From Daphnia carinata (Eukaryota; Arthropoda; Branchiopoda; Diplostraca; Daphniidae): a DNA stretch of 64,000 nt. A program made the position numbers and the translations under genes. The notes under the pieces are model-generated. The model searched no databases. It was not told the DNA's origin and saw only the letters and a list, made by a program, of their open reading frames with translations. The stretch covers positions 682,001 to 746,000 of the forward strand of contig NC_081335.1 of the NCBI RefSeq assembly GCF_022539665.2, read 5' to 3'. Positions 22,670 through 33,538 of the stretch are shown piece after piece (positions within the stretch are counted from its first letter, which is position 1; every line of letters starts with the position of its first letter).

Positions 22670-25600
22670 CCGGATGGAGGAAGTTGTATGCGGAAGTGCG
22701 GAGGAGGGGAATAACAGGCAACGATCTGCTAACCGTTAAGTTGAACAAGGAAGATAGGGGGGTGGGGGGTTGTTTTGGCAGCAGACATTCTGGCATTGCA
22801 CACAAAGTCGGTCGGTGTGTCTAGTGAATATGCGCACCAGATGGGCAGGGGTGTACGTTCCAAAGTCTATATAAGCAAAAATGGCTAATGATCCGTCCTG
22901 CATCCCGGTGGGCTCCTTTTTTTTTTTTTTTTTATTTCGTTGTTTTCTTCTGACTTTGGATGCCGATCTCCGCCCACGTCTTCCGCTCTTGTTTTTCCCT
23001 CACGACACGGCCACGCCCTTTTTTTTTTTGGGTACCGACACCATCCCCTTTGCCCTCCATTTGTTATTCCATTTTCATCTCATTGTTTTTTTGTCGTAAG
23101 TAAAGATTTAAAAAAAAAAAAAAAACTTTTCACGTCAACTCGTCTACTTTCACGCTCGGGTGGAATCGATTTATCTTATTTATTTATTTTCTGAAAAAAA
23201 AAAAAAAAAAAAATCAAATGAATAGGCGACAGAGAAGCGCGAGCCATGCCAACGGGAGCTTAAACACCTGTCGTCATTGTCGTACGTAACCATAACCGTT
23301 TGTTCTCCAACGTAAACTTTGTGGATCCGTCTTTCCTTGATCAGGCAAATGAGATGCCCTCCCTCTTCTTTTTCCCTTAAAGGGATTTCCTAATATGTAA
23401 AAGAAGAAGAAAATGATAGCGTTTTTATCGGTGCCAATCAGCGACTTGGTATTGGCCTCGAGCTAAGATTGTTTGATTAGTCAGTTATTAGACACGCGAA
23501 ATGAAGTGCACAGGCGAATTTGCATATCGTGCCCGATGTCGCCCAATAGGGGCCATCAAAATAATAATAAAAAAAAAAAAAGGAAAACACGCGTCCAGGT
23601 GGTTGCCCCCTGACTTCCTGGTCTCTTTTTCTTTTTATTCTTGCCCTTTGGAGAAACTTGCCGAACATGGAAAGACATTTGTCTTTTGTTTTTTTTTGTT
23701 TTTTTTTTTTTTTAAAGGTGTTTAAAAAAACAAAAACAAAAAGAATTCGACGTGCAAAAGTCACACGAAATGTCGCGTTTCATCGTGAAAAAGCGATTGG
23801 AATCTAATGGATTGATTCTGATCTTTTTATTGATGAAAAAGAAAGAGAGAAGCGAGTCGGGGCAACAATAATCGACACGAAACAACATTACACACAGAGA
23901 CACACAGTGACGGGTTGACATGGAACAAACAACCTCTTTCACGGGGGCTCGGTCGTTTGTTTTTTGTTTTTTTGGCAGGCGCTTCTTATAGGAAGATGGG
24001 CATCCCTCCTCCATGTTTCCCTTTACATTTCTTCCCCCTTTATTCCGACTACTACAACAACAACAACAACAACAACTATCTAACACTTTGTCTTTGTCTC
24101 TTTCCCTTTTTTCTTTTGGAGAGAGAAGTGCGACCACCAAATGAGAAGAAGATTCTTTTTTTTTTTTTTTTTTTTTTTCGTGTTGCATTCCTCAGTAGTT
24201 TGAGAGAGAGAGAGAGAGAGGAATCCAATAAATAAACGTGACACCGTTGATGCGTCTCGAACGTTTATCCCGGGCCGATAAGAAAAAAACGAAGTTGCTG
24301 GGCAGGGAAAAATTGCTGCCGACACGTGTACAAGCGAAAAAGGCATACACACACTGGAACGAACGGGAGGGGGGTTGATCTTATCGTCTTTTTTTTTTTT
24401 TTTTTTTTTTTTTGCCCCCGTGACAACAACATACCTTAGTTGAACAAAGAGAGGCCACCGACACGGCAATAAATCACAGAGGGGGGAAAAAAAAAGCGTT
24501 TGATTACGTAAGAAAAAAAACAAAACAAATGAGTTTGCACATTGGCATTACCCTGTAATTTTGGTTATTCAAAAAAAAAAAAAAAAAAGAAATGGGAAAT
24601 TGGCTGGTTGGTTTAAAAAAAAAAAAAAAAAGTGTGGAATGTTTTAGAGTTACAGAGGGAAAGTTTAATGGAGGGGGGGGGGGATTTGGAAAATTGATGT
24701 TGTGACAGGACATGATGGCCCTTCTTTTTTTTTTTAACGATCGGTGCAATAGCGCACCTCTGACAAACAGCTCCGATGTGTACATATATATATAAACCGC
24801 AGATATATTGAGCCATAAAAACTTATTTGAACATCAAAAGAGAGAGAGAGAGAAAAAGAAAAGAGGTTGGTCGATGTAAGTGGATGGCCCTTCTTTTTTT
24901 TTTTTTTTTCGTGTTAGACAACACACACACACACACACACACCCCAATGGCCAACATACTGCCGGATGTAATCTAATAGCCTGCACTTTTTTTTTTTGTT
25001 TTGTTTTGTTTTTTGTTTTCACTCGTTGAGTAGAGCCATTAAAGAATTGCAGCCTCGAGGGCAGTTAGAAAAGAAGCGGAAGTCTTGCATTATTTACCTG
25101 GTGGATGTGGTCGATGGCCCCGTTTCTTTTTTGTTTCGTTTTTTTCTGCATATATATATATATATATATATTCAACATAAATTGTTTGTTTTCGTGGCGT
25201 AGATTTAAAGGAGAGAATGAGAGGTAGACGTTAAAGGGATCAAGATGCGTACGCTACATGTAAAGAAAGTTCTTGGGTGGTCCTGCCACATCCTTTCCAC
25301 AAAATTTTGGTGAGCTTCAAATATGACGAAACGATCCCTCCCTGGCCATTTGGAAAGAGCCGATAACCGTCATTACCAGTGGCACAGATAAGAATTTTCT
25401 TTTCAGGATTCAAAAAATATTTATTGTTGAAAGGAGAAGGGGGCATAGGATTTCCCATTCTTATATTATTATTATTATTTATTTATTTTTTTTTTTTTTT
25501 GAATGGCCGCATGTTGTGTAATGTCAACCACGCCTTCTAACTCATCTCTTTCAGGAGATGTGCAAAGAGACTCTGGCCTTCTTCTTTTCAGTATATGGCT

Positions 25601-28600
25601 TTAAAAAAAAAAATGAGACACGGCCATGAGGCTTATTTCCTGGTTGGTGTTTGACGCGGCTAGAAAAGATCCTTCACCCCTCCGGTCTATTTATTTTGTT
25701 TTTTTTCTTCGTGACGCATCGTCACGATTCCTACTTGCACGTTGACAAGTAAAGCAAACCGAAAAATAGGAGAAGAACAATAGGAAAATAAGGCCGAAAA
25801 TGCACGCTGTTTAGTTTCGTCAGCGTGCCGACCCTCGACCGCTTTAAACGTTTCGTCTCTTTCCTTTTATCTTCAAATAAAATTCCAATGTCGGCGTTCT
25901 GATATTTTTTTTTATTTAGAGTATTCAATAAATTTATTATTATTTTTTTTTTTTTTATTGTAAAGCAATCTTATTGGGAAGCCATTTTATATATATATAT
26001 TTGTCCCGGAGGGCCTTCCAACCCGACCACCCTCCCTTTTGCTAGATAATTAAATTGCGAATAGAAGGGCGTGTCAGCCGTCCGACACCGCAGCCGCTAT
26101 TCAATCGATCGATCTCTTTTCTTTATATCCAGGGTACTAGGTGAAAAGCCGAAAATTGAATATCGCTTGATTTGATATCGATTTTCCATTTTTTTTTTCT
26201 CCCCCCCCCCCCCCCCCATTTTCGGATGTGTATGTCTGTGAAAGTGATTCTTTTTTTTTTTTTTTTTTTTTTTTTTGCTTCCTCTTTCATTTGATTGTTA
26301 TCCCCCGTTCGTGGAGAAAAGGGATCAACGGGAATACATTTTTTTTTTTTTCTTTTTTTCTCCTTATTTCTTTCGTTCGTGCGTGTCTGAACGCTGACGT
26401 ATTTCTCTTTAAGACCGGAGATTGGGCTGCTCTTTCTTTTCCTTGAGGCCTATCATGGCAGCCTTGCATTTCCCCACTTCCAAAAAACAAAAAAAAAAAA
26501 AAAAAAAAAAGGAAATTGAATTGTTTTTAAATTTCTCATTTTTAACCGCCAAAAAGACTGAACGAATTTAAGGGAGGTACGCGAAATGAAGAAAGCTTTG
26601 AGATATAGCCGTTATCATTGATTGGCGTTGGATGATACATTGGTGAATTGGAAGCTCAAATCTCTTTGGACTAGGAAAAGATGAGGGTTACGACACTCGA
26701 TCAAAAGAAAAAGAAGAGTCTCATTGAAATCCGGCTGCGAGCAGCGACGAAGGCGATGGAACGATAGCATCAAGAGGCGCGACGTTTTGATGATGTCTAC
26801 GCTGAGAGGCCTTTTCAAAATCAATGTGTTTTATTTTTTCATTTTTTTTTTTTTTTTTTATACTTACACGTCTCGGGCTGATGTTCTTTCGAAAGGAAAA
26901 GAAAAATAAAGCGCGGGCCCGTTTTTGAAAAAAACAAAAAAAAAAAAAAAAAAGGACACAAAGCTGATCAATGATGAACGATGAGAACGAACGCTAGGAA
27001 GCCACGGGGGGAGGGGTTTTCGGGACTCTTTTTAGAAGGCGCCGAAAAATAAAAAAAAAAAAAAAAAACATTTTTAAAATTTTTTTTTAAAGAGCGTGGG
27101 AAGTGGATTGGAAAGTTTAGTCGGTCAAAGTCAATGTTACATAGAGGAATGTGTGCGCGTGCGAGGGCGTTTCAATATCCTCGTTGATGATTGCAGGCTC
27201 TTCGTGATAAACACGGAAAGAGCTTGGTACGATGCGGCACAAGCCGAATGTTTTATTCAGTTCCGTTCTGCCCCCCCCCCCCCGCCCCTTCCTCCTAGAG
27301 CGGGGTCGCAATCCAAAAAACGTGAGGTTCAAATTTCTTTATGATTTATTTATTTTTTTTTTTTTTTTGATTGTATTTATCCAGGCCAACTTGACTCATC
27401 TGGGTCGCAATGAGTACGTCCCCGGTGTCGGCATGGGCATCGCCAAGTGTCCGTTTGACCCCAGCGACAACTCGACGGCCGTCTGGGTCGAGAGAGGCAA
27501 TCCGGGCGATTTGCCCGCTCTCTATTCCGGCACCAACGCCGAATTCACCAAGGCCGACGCCGTCATCTTCCGCACCGATTTGTACAATTACACGACGGGC
27601 CGTCGCGAATTCACCTTCAAACGGACGCTGAAATACGATTCAAAGTGGCTCGACAGTAAGACCTTTTGCGTTTATTTAATGTGATTTTAATATGTGATGA
27701 TTGTTTTCATTGAAAAACAAAACAAAAAAAAAAAACAAAGAGCCCAACTTTGTGGGATCGTACGACATCGGAGACTACGTCTACTTCTTCTTCCGCGAAA
27801 CGGCCGTCGAGTACATCAATTGCGGCAAGAACGTCTACTCGCGCGTCGCCCGCGTCTGCAAGAAGGACAACGGCGGCAAGAACATTCTGTCGCAAAACTG
27901 GGCCACCTTCCTCAAAGCCCGTCTCAATTGCTCCATCCCGGGAGAATTCCCCTTCTACTTCAACGAAATCCGTACGTGATTGCATTTGTTTTTTTTTCTT
28001 TCACTTTTAACTTGCCGCCCTTTCTTTTAGTTTAGTGTATTGGGCATGTGTTCCGTGACTGAAGTTTGGGAAATCGTTCCGACTTGTTTCCATGGAAATG
28101 AGCCAATCGATTTCGGCTATGGAAAACCTTTTTCCTTTTTTTTTTATTTTTTTTTAGTCTTTTAATAAAAATATATTTAGATGGCTCTTTTGTGGACCGG
28201 GGGGTGGGGGAGGAGTTTCATCGATAGTAAAGGCATTTCTTCATTAAGGGGGTCGTGTTGGAATGCGTTTCACATGGGGACCTTGTTTTTTTTTTTTTTT
28301 TTTTTTTTTATTCTTTTGCCCCTAATTTGATTCGAAAAAAAAAAAAAAAAAAAAAAAGAAAAGAAATGTTTGGGGCGTTTTGCCGCCCCTTTCTTTATCG
28401 TGACTGTTATTGATCATGTTGTTTGTGTGTGTTTATATTACCACAGAGAGCGTTTACAAGGTGCCCGGCGACGACACGCGTTTTTACGCCGTCTTCACGA
28501 CATGCCAGAACGGACTGACTGGTTCGGCCATTTGTGTTTTCACCACGGCCGACGTCCACACGGCCTTTTTGGGCAAGTTCAAAGAGCAGGCATCTTCCAG

Positions 28601-29128
28601 CTCGGCCTGGTTGCCCGTCCTTTCATCTAAAGTGCCAGAGCCGAGACCGGGCCAGTGCGTCAACGACACTCAAACTCTACCAGATACCGTGTTGAATTTC
28701 ATCCGTAACCATCCGCTGATGGACGAGGCCGTTTCGCACGAAAGCGGAGTGCCCGTCTTCTACAAGGGCGATGTGGCGTTCTCATCTCTGGTGGTGGAGC
28801 GGCTCAAAATTCAGGGATTCCCCGACGACAAACACTACACCGTCTATTATGCTGGAACAAGTACGTCATTCAAGTGGATTTCAAAAAACAAAAACAAAAA
28901 AATAAATAAATTAAATTAAATTGATGATTTTTTTTTTTTTAAATAGTCGATGGCAAAGTGTACAAAGTCGTTCAATGGTTCGACAAATCCACTCGACAGG
29001 GCAAATCTGAGCTGCTGGATATCTTTGAAGTCACATCACCCGAACCCATCCGCATGATGGAAATTTCACCAAAAGTATTTTCATATTTGGCTTTGTTCGC
29101 TCGAATGGTTTTTTGTATTTTCATTGCT

Positions 29129-29160
<32 letters not shown>

Positions 29161-29433
29161 CGTCCTTGATCCAGCACAAATCGATTTACGCCACTTCGGA
29201 CCATCGAATTCGCCAAGTCAACGTGGTCATGTGTAACGGACGTTACGACAATTGCCTGCGATGCGTCCGTGATCCTTACTGCGGCTGGGATAAAGAGTCC
29301 AACTCTTGTAAACCCTACGCTCCTGGGTAAATTGAATTTGAACTGAAAATGTCGGACGCCGTGTGGCCCCCCCCCCCCCATTTGAGACATCCGTTTCACG
29401 TTTTGTTCTCTCTCTTTTTTTTTTTTTTATTTG

Positions 29434-29473
<40 letters not shown>

Positions 29474-30182
29474 AAAAAAACAAAACAGAATCGATAGTTT
29501 GCTGCAAGACGTCTCGAGTTCCTCGCCCGGTATTTGCGACGCTTGTATCGCCAAGAAGCGACTGTTAGTGACTTGGGGCCAGGCCGTTCATTTGTCTTGC
29601 GCTATCAAATTACCCGAGCCCATGTCTTCGATGCCAGTCACTTGGTATTATTACAGCCGCGAGAAGGGCCAATACCAACTGTCGTTCAGGTAATTTGTTT
29701 TTATTGAATCAAAATGATTTTTTTTTTCTTTTTTTTTTCATCATTTTGACAAACTTTTACAGGCCCGACAAGTACATTCAGACGGCCGAACAAGGCATGG
29801 TGATTATGGGCGTGACAGAACAGGAGGCCGGTCGCTATGACTGCCGTCTCGGACCGGACACGTTATGCAGCTACAACATTACGGTCGATACGCAGCGCTG
29901 CGCGGCGCCTAGCAAATCGCACGACTACCAGAAAGTCTACTCTGACTGGTGTCACGAATTTGAGAAATACAAAATGGCCATGAAGACGTGGGAGAGAAGG
30001 CAGCTGGTATGAAAGCAATTTTCATTTCAACATTTCATCCTGTAAACTGTTTCTATTTGTTTTTTGTTTTTGTTTTTTTGAAAATATTGTAGCAATGTAA
30101 CAGTCGGCAAACGAACGATACCGCCAGCAGCAATCAGAATGCTCATCCCAACGAGATCTATCCACGGAGTCCTTTGGTCTGA
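7365..30182 (+). CDS. Sema2a: Secreted class-2 semaphorin (Sema2a-like)
   Basis: The coding exons are 7365-7467, 17657-17744, 19518-19569, 20521-20583, 22438-22545, 27385-27655, 27741-27971, 28447-28860, 28947-29074, 29175-29326, 29489-29689, 29763-30006 and 30093-30182. They total 2145 nt, or 714 residues, close to fly Sema2a (about 724). The first exon supplies a signal peptide (residues 1 to about 28). A sema beta-propeller follows, with near-invariant stretches such as CGTNAHNPKDW, DPSDNSTAVWVE, YSGTNAEFTKAD and FFFRETAVEYINCGKNVYSRVARVCKKD. A PSI module is encoded by exon 29175-29326 (Cys-rich, CVRDPYCGWD). An Ig-like domain lies around residues 550-650 (W-G-Q-x-V-x-L-x-C to GRYDC). There is no transmembrane segment. 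The protein ends in a short Asn/Ser-rich tail, as expected for the secreted invertebrate class 2. In flies these proteins repel axons through plexin B. The exons at 27741 and 29489 have A-rich, pyrimidine-poor acceptors. A second start exon exists at 12860-13019. Confidence 0.95.
12660..12694 (+). promoter_or_regulatory. Candidate TATA promoter for the second Sema2 start exon
   Basis: TATAAG at 12660-12665 is followed about 29 nt later by CTACTCC (A at 12689), which fits the initiator pattern YYANWYY. Transcription from here would give a 5' UTR of about 170 nt before the ATG at 12860 with no need for splicing. This supports the downstream exon being a true alternative first exon with its own promoter. 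Confidence 0.35.
12860..13019 (+). CDS. Sema2a: Alternative first coding exon of Sema2 (second signal peptide)
   Basis: From the ATG at 12860 the exon codes for 53 residues plus one base. It begins MMRANNMP followed by a Leu-rich hydrophobic core and SSWVSGS, a textbook signal peptide with a plausible cleavage site. An acidic, Cys-Cys-containing mature segment follows. It ends in AAAG|GTATT, so it leaves one base (G). This is the same splice phase as the upstream first exon (ending GCAG|GTATG), and both create Asp when joined to exon 17657. Splicing this exon gives 733 residues instead of 714. The frame stays open to 12827 but has no ATG there. The two leaders share no evident sequence similarity beyond function. 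The reading as alternative promoters is inference; transcript data would settle it. Confidence 0.75.
14211..14244 (+). repeat. Poly(T) tract, 34 nt
   Basis: An uninterrupted run of 34 T in Sema2 intron 1. Other long runs in this gene are poly(A) of 31 nt at 21074-21104 and poly(A) of 39 nt at 29434-29472. Confidence 0.9.
14917..14943 (+). repeat. (TG)n microsatellite
   Basis: A 27-nt uninterrupted TG repeat in Sema2 intron 1. Similar short dinucleotide runs occur in this intron and elsewhere, for example CA at 12496-12518 and TA near 25150-25171, 37579-37592 and 47223-47241. Confidence 0.9.
17566..17593 (+). repeat. (TTA)n microsatellite upstream of Sema2 exon 2
   Basis: Nine or so TTA units lie about 65 nt upstream of the exon beginning at 17657. 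They are followed by AT-rich sequence and the poly(T) tract of the acceptor. Confidence 0.85.
17953..17978. repeat. 9-bp inverted repeat resembling a heat-shock element
   Basis: GAAGGTTCC (17953-17961) and GGAACCTTC (17970-17978) are exact reverse complements 8 nt apart. The alternating GAA/TTC pentamer logic resembles a heat-shock element, although the spacing between halves is not standard. It lies in the second Sema2 intron. Confidence 0.5.
19965..19985. repeat. Near-perfect 21-bp palindrome
   Basis: GTCACGTTC, then CGT, then GAACGTGAC: two 9-bp arms about a 3-nt centre, within the Sema2 intron 19570-20520. The geometry (inverted repeat, 3-nt spacer) is that of a dimeric transcription-factor site. 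No specific factor can be named. Confidence 0.55.
22546..27384 (+). other. Sema2 intron of 4.8 kb
   Basis: No coding sequence is recognised. It contains a 38-nt GA repeat (22629-22666), an AAC repeat (24054-24076), many A and T homopolymers and short poly(C)/poly(G) runs. The other large Sema2 introns (17745-19517, 19570-20520, 20584-22437) are of the same character. Confidence 0.6.
22629..22666 (+). repeat. (GA)n microsatellite
   Basis: A 38-nt uninterrupted GA repeat begins about 84 nt after the donor of Sema2 exon 22438-22545. Confidence 0.9.
29434..29472 (+). repeat. Poly(A) tract of 39 nt before a Sema2 acceptor
   Basis: An uninterrupted run of 39 A, then AC-rich sequence, then the acceptor CAAAACAG of exon 29489. 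The only long pyrimidine tract (about 29407-29428) is pushed roughly 60 nt away from the acceptor by this run. Confidence 0.9.
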
Positions 30183-30322
30183 ACAAGTTCCAATGAAAGA
30201 AGAGAAAAAAAAAAAGAGAAGGATCTGAATTGGGAATTGATGTGAATCTTTAAAAAAAAAAAAAAAGGCGCGCGCGTCCGGTTGACGTGCACAAGTTGGC
30301 TCAATGGCTTCCTCTTCAACAC

Positions 30323-30359
<37 letters not shown>

Positions 30360-31764
30360 CTAATGATGATGTATTGAAAACGAAACAAAAATATTGTGGG
30401 AACCACATCGAGTGTTTCCTTTCTATCTCTTTACGTCTCTTGTGTGTGTGATTTTTAAATGAATGTTCTTTTTTTTCTATCTCTTTTTAAAAAATCTGAT
30501 TATCACTCATCCTATTTAGAATTCTCTCCCCCTTTTTTTTTGATTTCTCACTATTTCACAGATGGACAAAACAATCGAAAGAAATGCTAATGTTTCTTGA
30601 CTCACTGTTTACTGAATCTCTTCTTAGTTTTGATTTTTTTTTGCCCCCCATTTCTTTTTTTTTGAAGTAGGTCCCCTACTTGTTTCACATTCTAGACAAT
30701 GAGGAGTAAGAAGAAGAAACAATCCTCTAAAAAAAAAAAAAGACTATCCAACCAATCATGTAAATATCAATTGAAACGAAGAGACATGGTGTGTAACGGT
30801 GGTATCACAAAACGAACATTTTGGAAAGCCGTTAGTTGAAATCGTCGTCGTTAGACTCGTGCCAGAGTCGAACCAGTATTCTTTATTTGGCATTTTTTGT
30901 GTGCGGAACAAACGGAATTCGTGTTTTGGTCTTTACCCCAAAAAAAACAAAAAACAATTTTTTTTTTTAAATTGAAACATCCGACCTTCTGCTCTCCTCC
31001 ATCGATTCACTCGTGTCTCTTTCAAGTGGCCTCCTCCAATCCTTTTGAATCTCTCACCCCTTTCTATGTGTGTGTGTACATGTACAATGATTTTTTTTTT
31101 TTTTTTTTTCTTTGCCAAGATGTTCCGACATTCCACTTCTTGCCGTTTAAATTCCTGCCCCTCCTCCAAACCCACCCCGTCAGCTTGTTTTATTTCGAGA
31201 GGTCCTCTCGTTTGGCGTCTTCGATCCTTCGGAAAAGACAAAAGCCCTGCTGATTCTTTCATATCATCTGCTACGCCATTCTTTTCAGATTTTTTTTCTT
31301 TTTCTTTTTCGTTTTGATTCGCTTGAATGTGATTATAATTCAGCATTTTGTACGTTTATTTCCTCCTTTCCTACTGAAGGATGTGTTACGTCTACTTTCA
31401 CAATTGTCTGGCTGCCCCACCCCCCAAACCTCACTTGCATTACTGACCACATCAAATGCCTCTTTTTTTTTTTTCTCCCTTTTGATTTTATTTAGCTGTC
31501 GATCAAATAATATTATCACATCTGCCCTCCCCTCCATTTTGGTTTGAAAATGTGTGACGAAATGATATGCTTTTCCGTTTCTTTTCTCATCACTTTTTTT
31601 CTCTGTTTTAATTTAAGAATTTTTTTTTTTTTCTTTGACTTGCGTGTTTTTGTTTGGAAGGGAATGTGTTTTTCCTACTGAATAATTTCACTCCCTACGA
31701 AACTGATTTTGGAGAGGAAAAACAAAACAAATGTGCTCGTGGAAAAAAAAAAGAAATGATCTAT
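30183..31764. other. Sema2 3' UTR and space between convergent genes
   Basis: This follows the Sema2 stop codon (TGA 30180-30182). No exact AATAAA or ATTAAA was found on the plus strand, so the Sema2 3' end cannot be placed. AAATAATATT near 31503-31512 is the nearest weak candidate. The stretch is poly(A)- and poly(T)-rich and contains no supported coding sequence. Confidence 0.45.
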
Positions 31765-31770
31765 TTTATT
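31765..31770 (-). terminator. Polyadenylation signal AATAAA for GTPBP3
   Basis: TTTATT on the plus strand is AATAAA on the minus strand, 43 nt beyond the GTPBP3 stop codon. It implies a very short 3' UTR, in keeping with the compact gene. Confidence 0.6.
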
Positions 31771-31812
31771 TTGATCTTATCATCCAATCGCCCCTCTCAT
31801 GTTCTTGTGCAG

Positions 31813-33538
31813 CTACTTTCCAATACAAAACGATCGAAAGAGTACGTCCAGCATTTCTTCCGTGTCTATCTTGCCTCGTGCCGTGATGGCGCCTATCTGT
31901 CTGGCCGATCGGCGCAGCTGTTCGCCGGCCAGCGCAAGATCGCCTTGCTGCTCGACAATGTCCAGGAATTTCTCTAAATGTTTAAACGCGACTTGGACGT
32001 GATGGCGTTGCCTGGAACTTGTGATCAGTGGAGCTTCCTGCATCGGATTGGCGCACAGTTCGGCTAATTTTCTTTCCAAATCGGCTAGGAATTCTTCGAG
32101 ACCCTGTTCAGTCTTGCACGAAATAGCTGGCACACCTGACTGGATGATTGACACGCTGGATGAAGTGAGATCGAGTTTATTTAACAGGACGAGGTAATTC
32201 CCTTCGGCATCTAAGGTGTAGAACAACATTTTCAATTAAGGAAGTATTTTTTATGATTGTGGCTCTTACTGAATGATAGGTTGAGACGTTCACATTCGAG
32301 ACGGGCCATTTCTTTAGTTGACAGCTGCAATAGTTTGGCTGGTCCTCTGGAAGCATCCATAACAATAATCACCAAATCGGCCGTAGAAGCTGCCTCTCTT
32401 GCTCGTTTTAGTCCTTCGTTTTCCACAGGATCAGTTGAATGCCTCAACCCGGCTGTATCGCACAAAACGATCGGGAAGCCGCCTATGTCTAATGAAATTT
32501 CTAGAATGTCACGCGTGGTCCCGGCGTATGGAGATACGATGGCAACATTCCTTCGACCTAACAAATACCCTGTTTAATATGGCATTTTCTAGACACAGGA
32601 TCTGTGACTGAATTAACTCAGTATATTGATTAAAGATGATTTTCCGACGTTAGGTTCACCGATAATTGCTACCCTTACTCCGTTTCGTAGTCTCTCTCCC
32701 CTTCTGTTGTCATTCAAATGGCTGCTCACCTCAGATTTCAAAGATTGGATTGAATGCTGAAGGGAGCTTAGTACTTCATGTCCAATATCCTGATCCTCTC
32801 CAAAATCAACATAAGCTTCCAAATGTGCCATACAAGAGAGAATGCAAGTCCTCCATTCATTATACAACCCTGCTAGCTCTCCCGTAGCCTGTCTTATGGC
32901 TTGGCGCCTCTGTGTTTCAGTCTCAGCCCGTAACAAATCTGCCAGGCCTTCTACTTCTGTTGCATCAAGTTTTCCTGCTAGATATGCTCTTTTTGTAAAC
33001 TCTCCTGCAAATAAAGAGGTAAATAGTCACCTAATTAATGAGGGGAAAAGTATTAATGGGTACCTGCCTCAGCAATTCGGAATCCAGGTAATTTCTGTAG
33101 CGCATTGATTATAGACGATACAACAGCAATGCCACCATGAACATGTAGCTCTACAGAATCTTCTCCTGTAAAACTATGTGGCTGGGGGAACCAGAGCACA
33201 AGACCATTATCCAACAGTTCCCCATTGTTTGGATCTACTATTTTTCGTAGCGATGCTTTCCTTGGAATAATTTTTTCTTTGTTCAGTTTCGTCATCTTAC
33301 AGATGACGTCTACGCTGCTTGGTCCAGATATTCTTATTACAGAAATTGCACTTCGACTCGTACCTGTTTTAAGTTTTCTGTTTAAAAATGTAATGGCAAA
33401 CACATGAATGGCATGTCAACCTGATGATAATGCAAAAATGGTTGATCGGCGGGTTGATGTGTACCTTCTTAAACGCGGTAAGTATAAAACGAATGAACTA
33501 TTATAGAAAAATCTGTTTGACTTCACTACGTTTAACAT
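31813..33538 (-). CDS. GTPBP3: Mitochondrial tRNA-modification GTPase GTPBP3 (MnmE/TrmE family)
   Basis: The coding exons in transcription order are 33421-33538, 33064-33363, 32618-33004, 32270-32557 and 31813-32210. They make 1491 nt and 496 residues; human GTPBP3 has about 492. All four introns are 57-60 nt, GT-AG and frame-keeping. The first 33 or so residues are Arg/Ser/Phe/Tyr-rich without acids, a mitochondrial leader. [23 protein letters not shown] marks the start of the TrmE N-terminal formyl-THF-binding domain. A helical domain follows, interrupted by a Ras-like G domain. Its G1 motif, GEPNVGKS, is at 255-262, the MnmE-type GTTRD at 281-285, DTAG at 302-305 and NKLD at 375-378. The chain ends in Cys-Ile-Gly-Lys, the conserved C-terminal signature with its key cysteine. 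With MTO1 the enzyme installs the taurinomethyl (or carboxymethylaminomethyl) group on wobble uridine-34 of mitochondrial tRNAs. All catalytic motifs look intact. The first intron has two AGs 14 nt apart at its acceptor; only the second keeps the frame. Confidence 0.95.

Noticed and set aside
27707-27985. 92-codon open frame antisense to a Sema2 exon
   Set aside because: It is a shadow of the highly conserved sense exon 27741-27971; its Val/Asp/Ala-rich composition is what the codon bias of the sense strand produces.
6000-31000. Numerous 60-110-codon frames rich in Phe or Lys in Sema2 introns
   Set aside because: All are driven by poly(T) or poly(A) tracts, which are stop-free; none has a splice context or homology.
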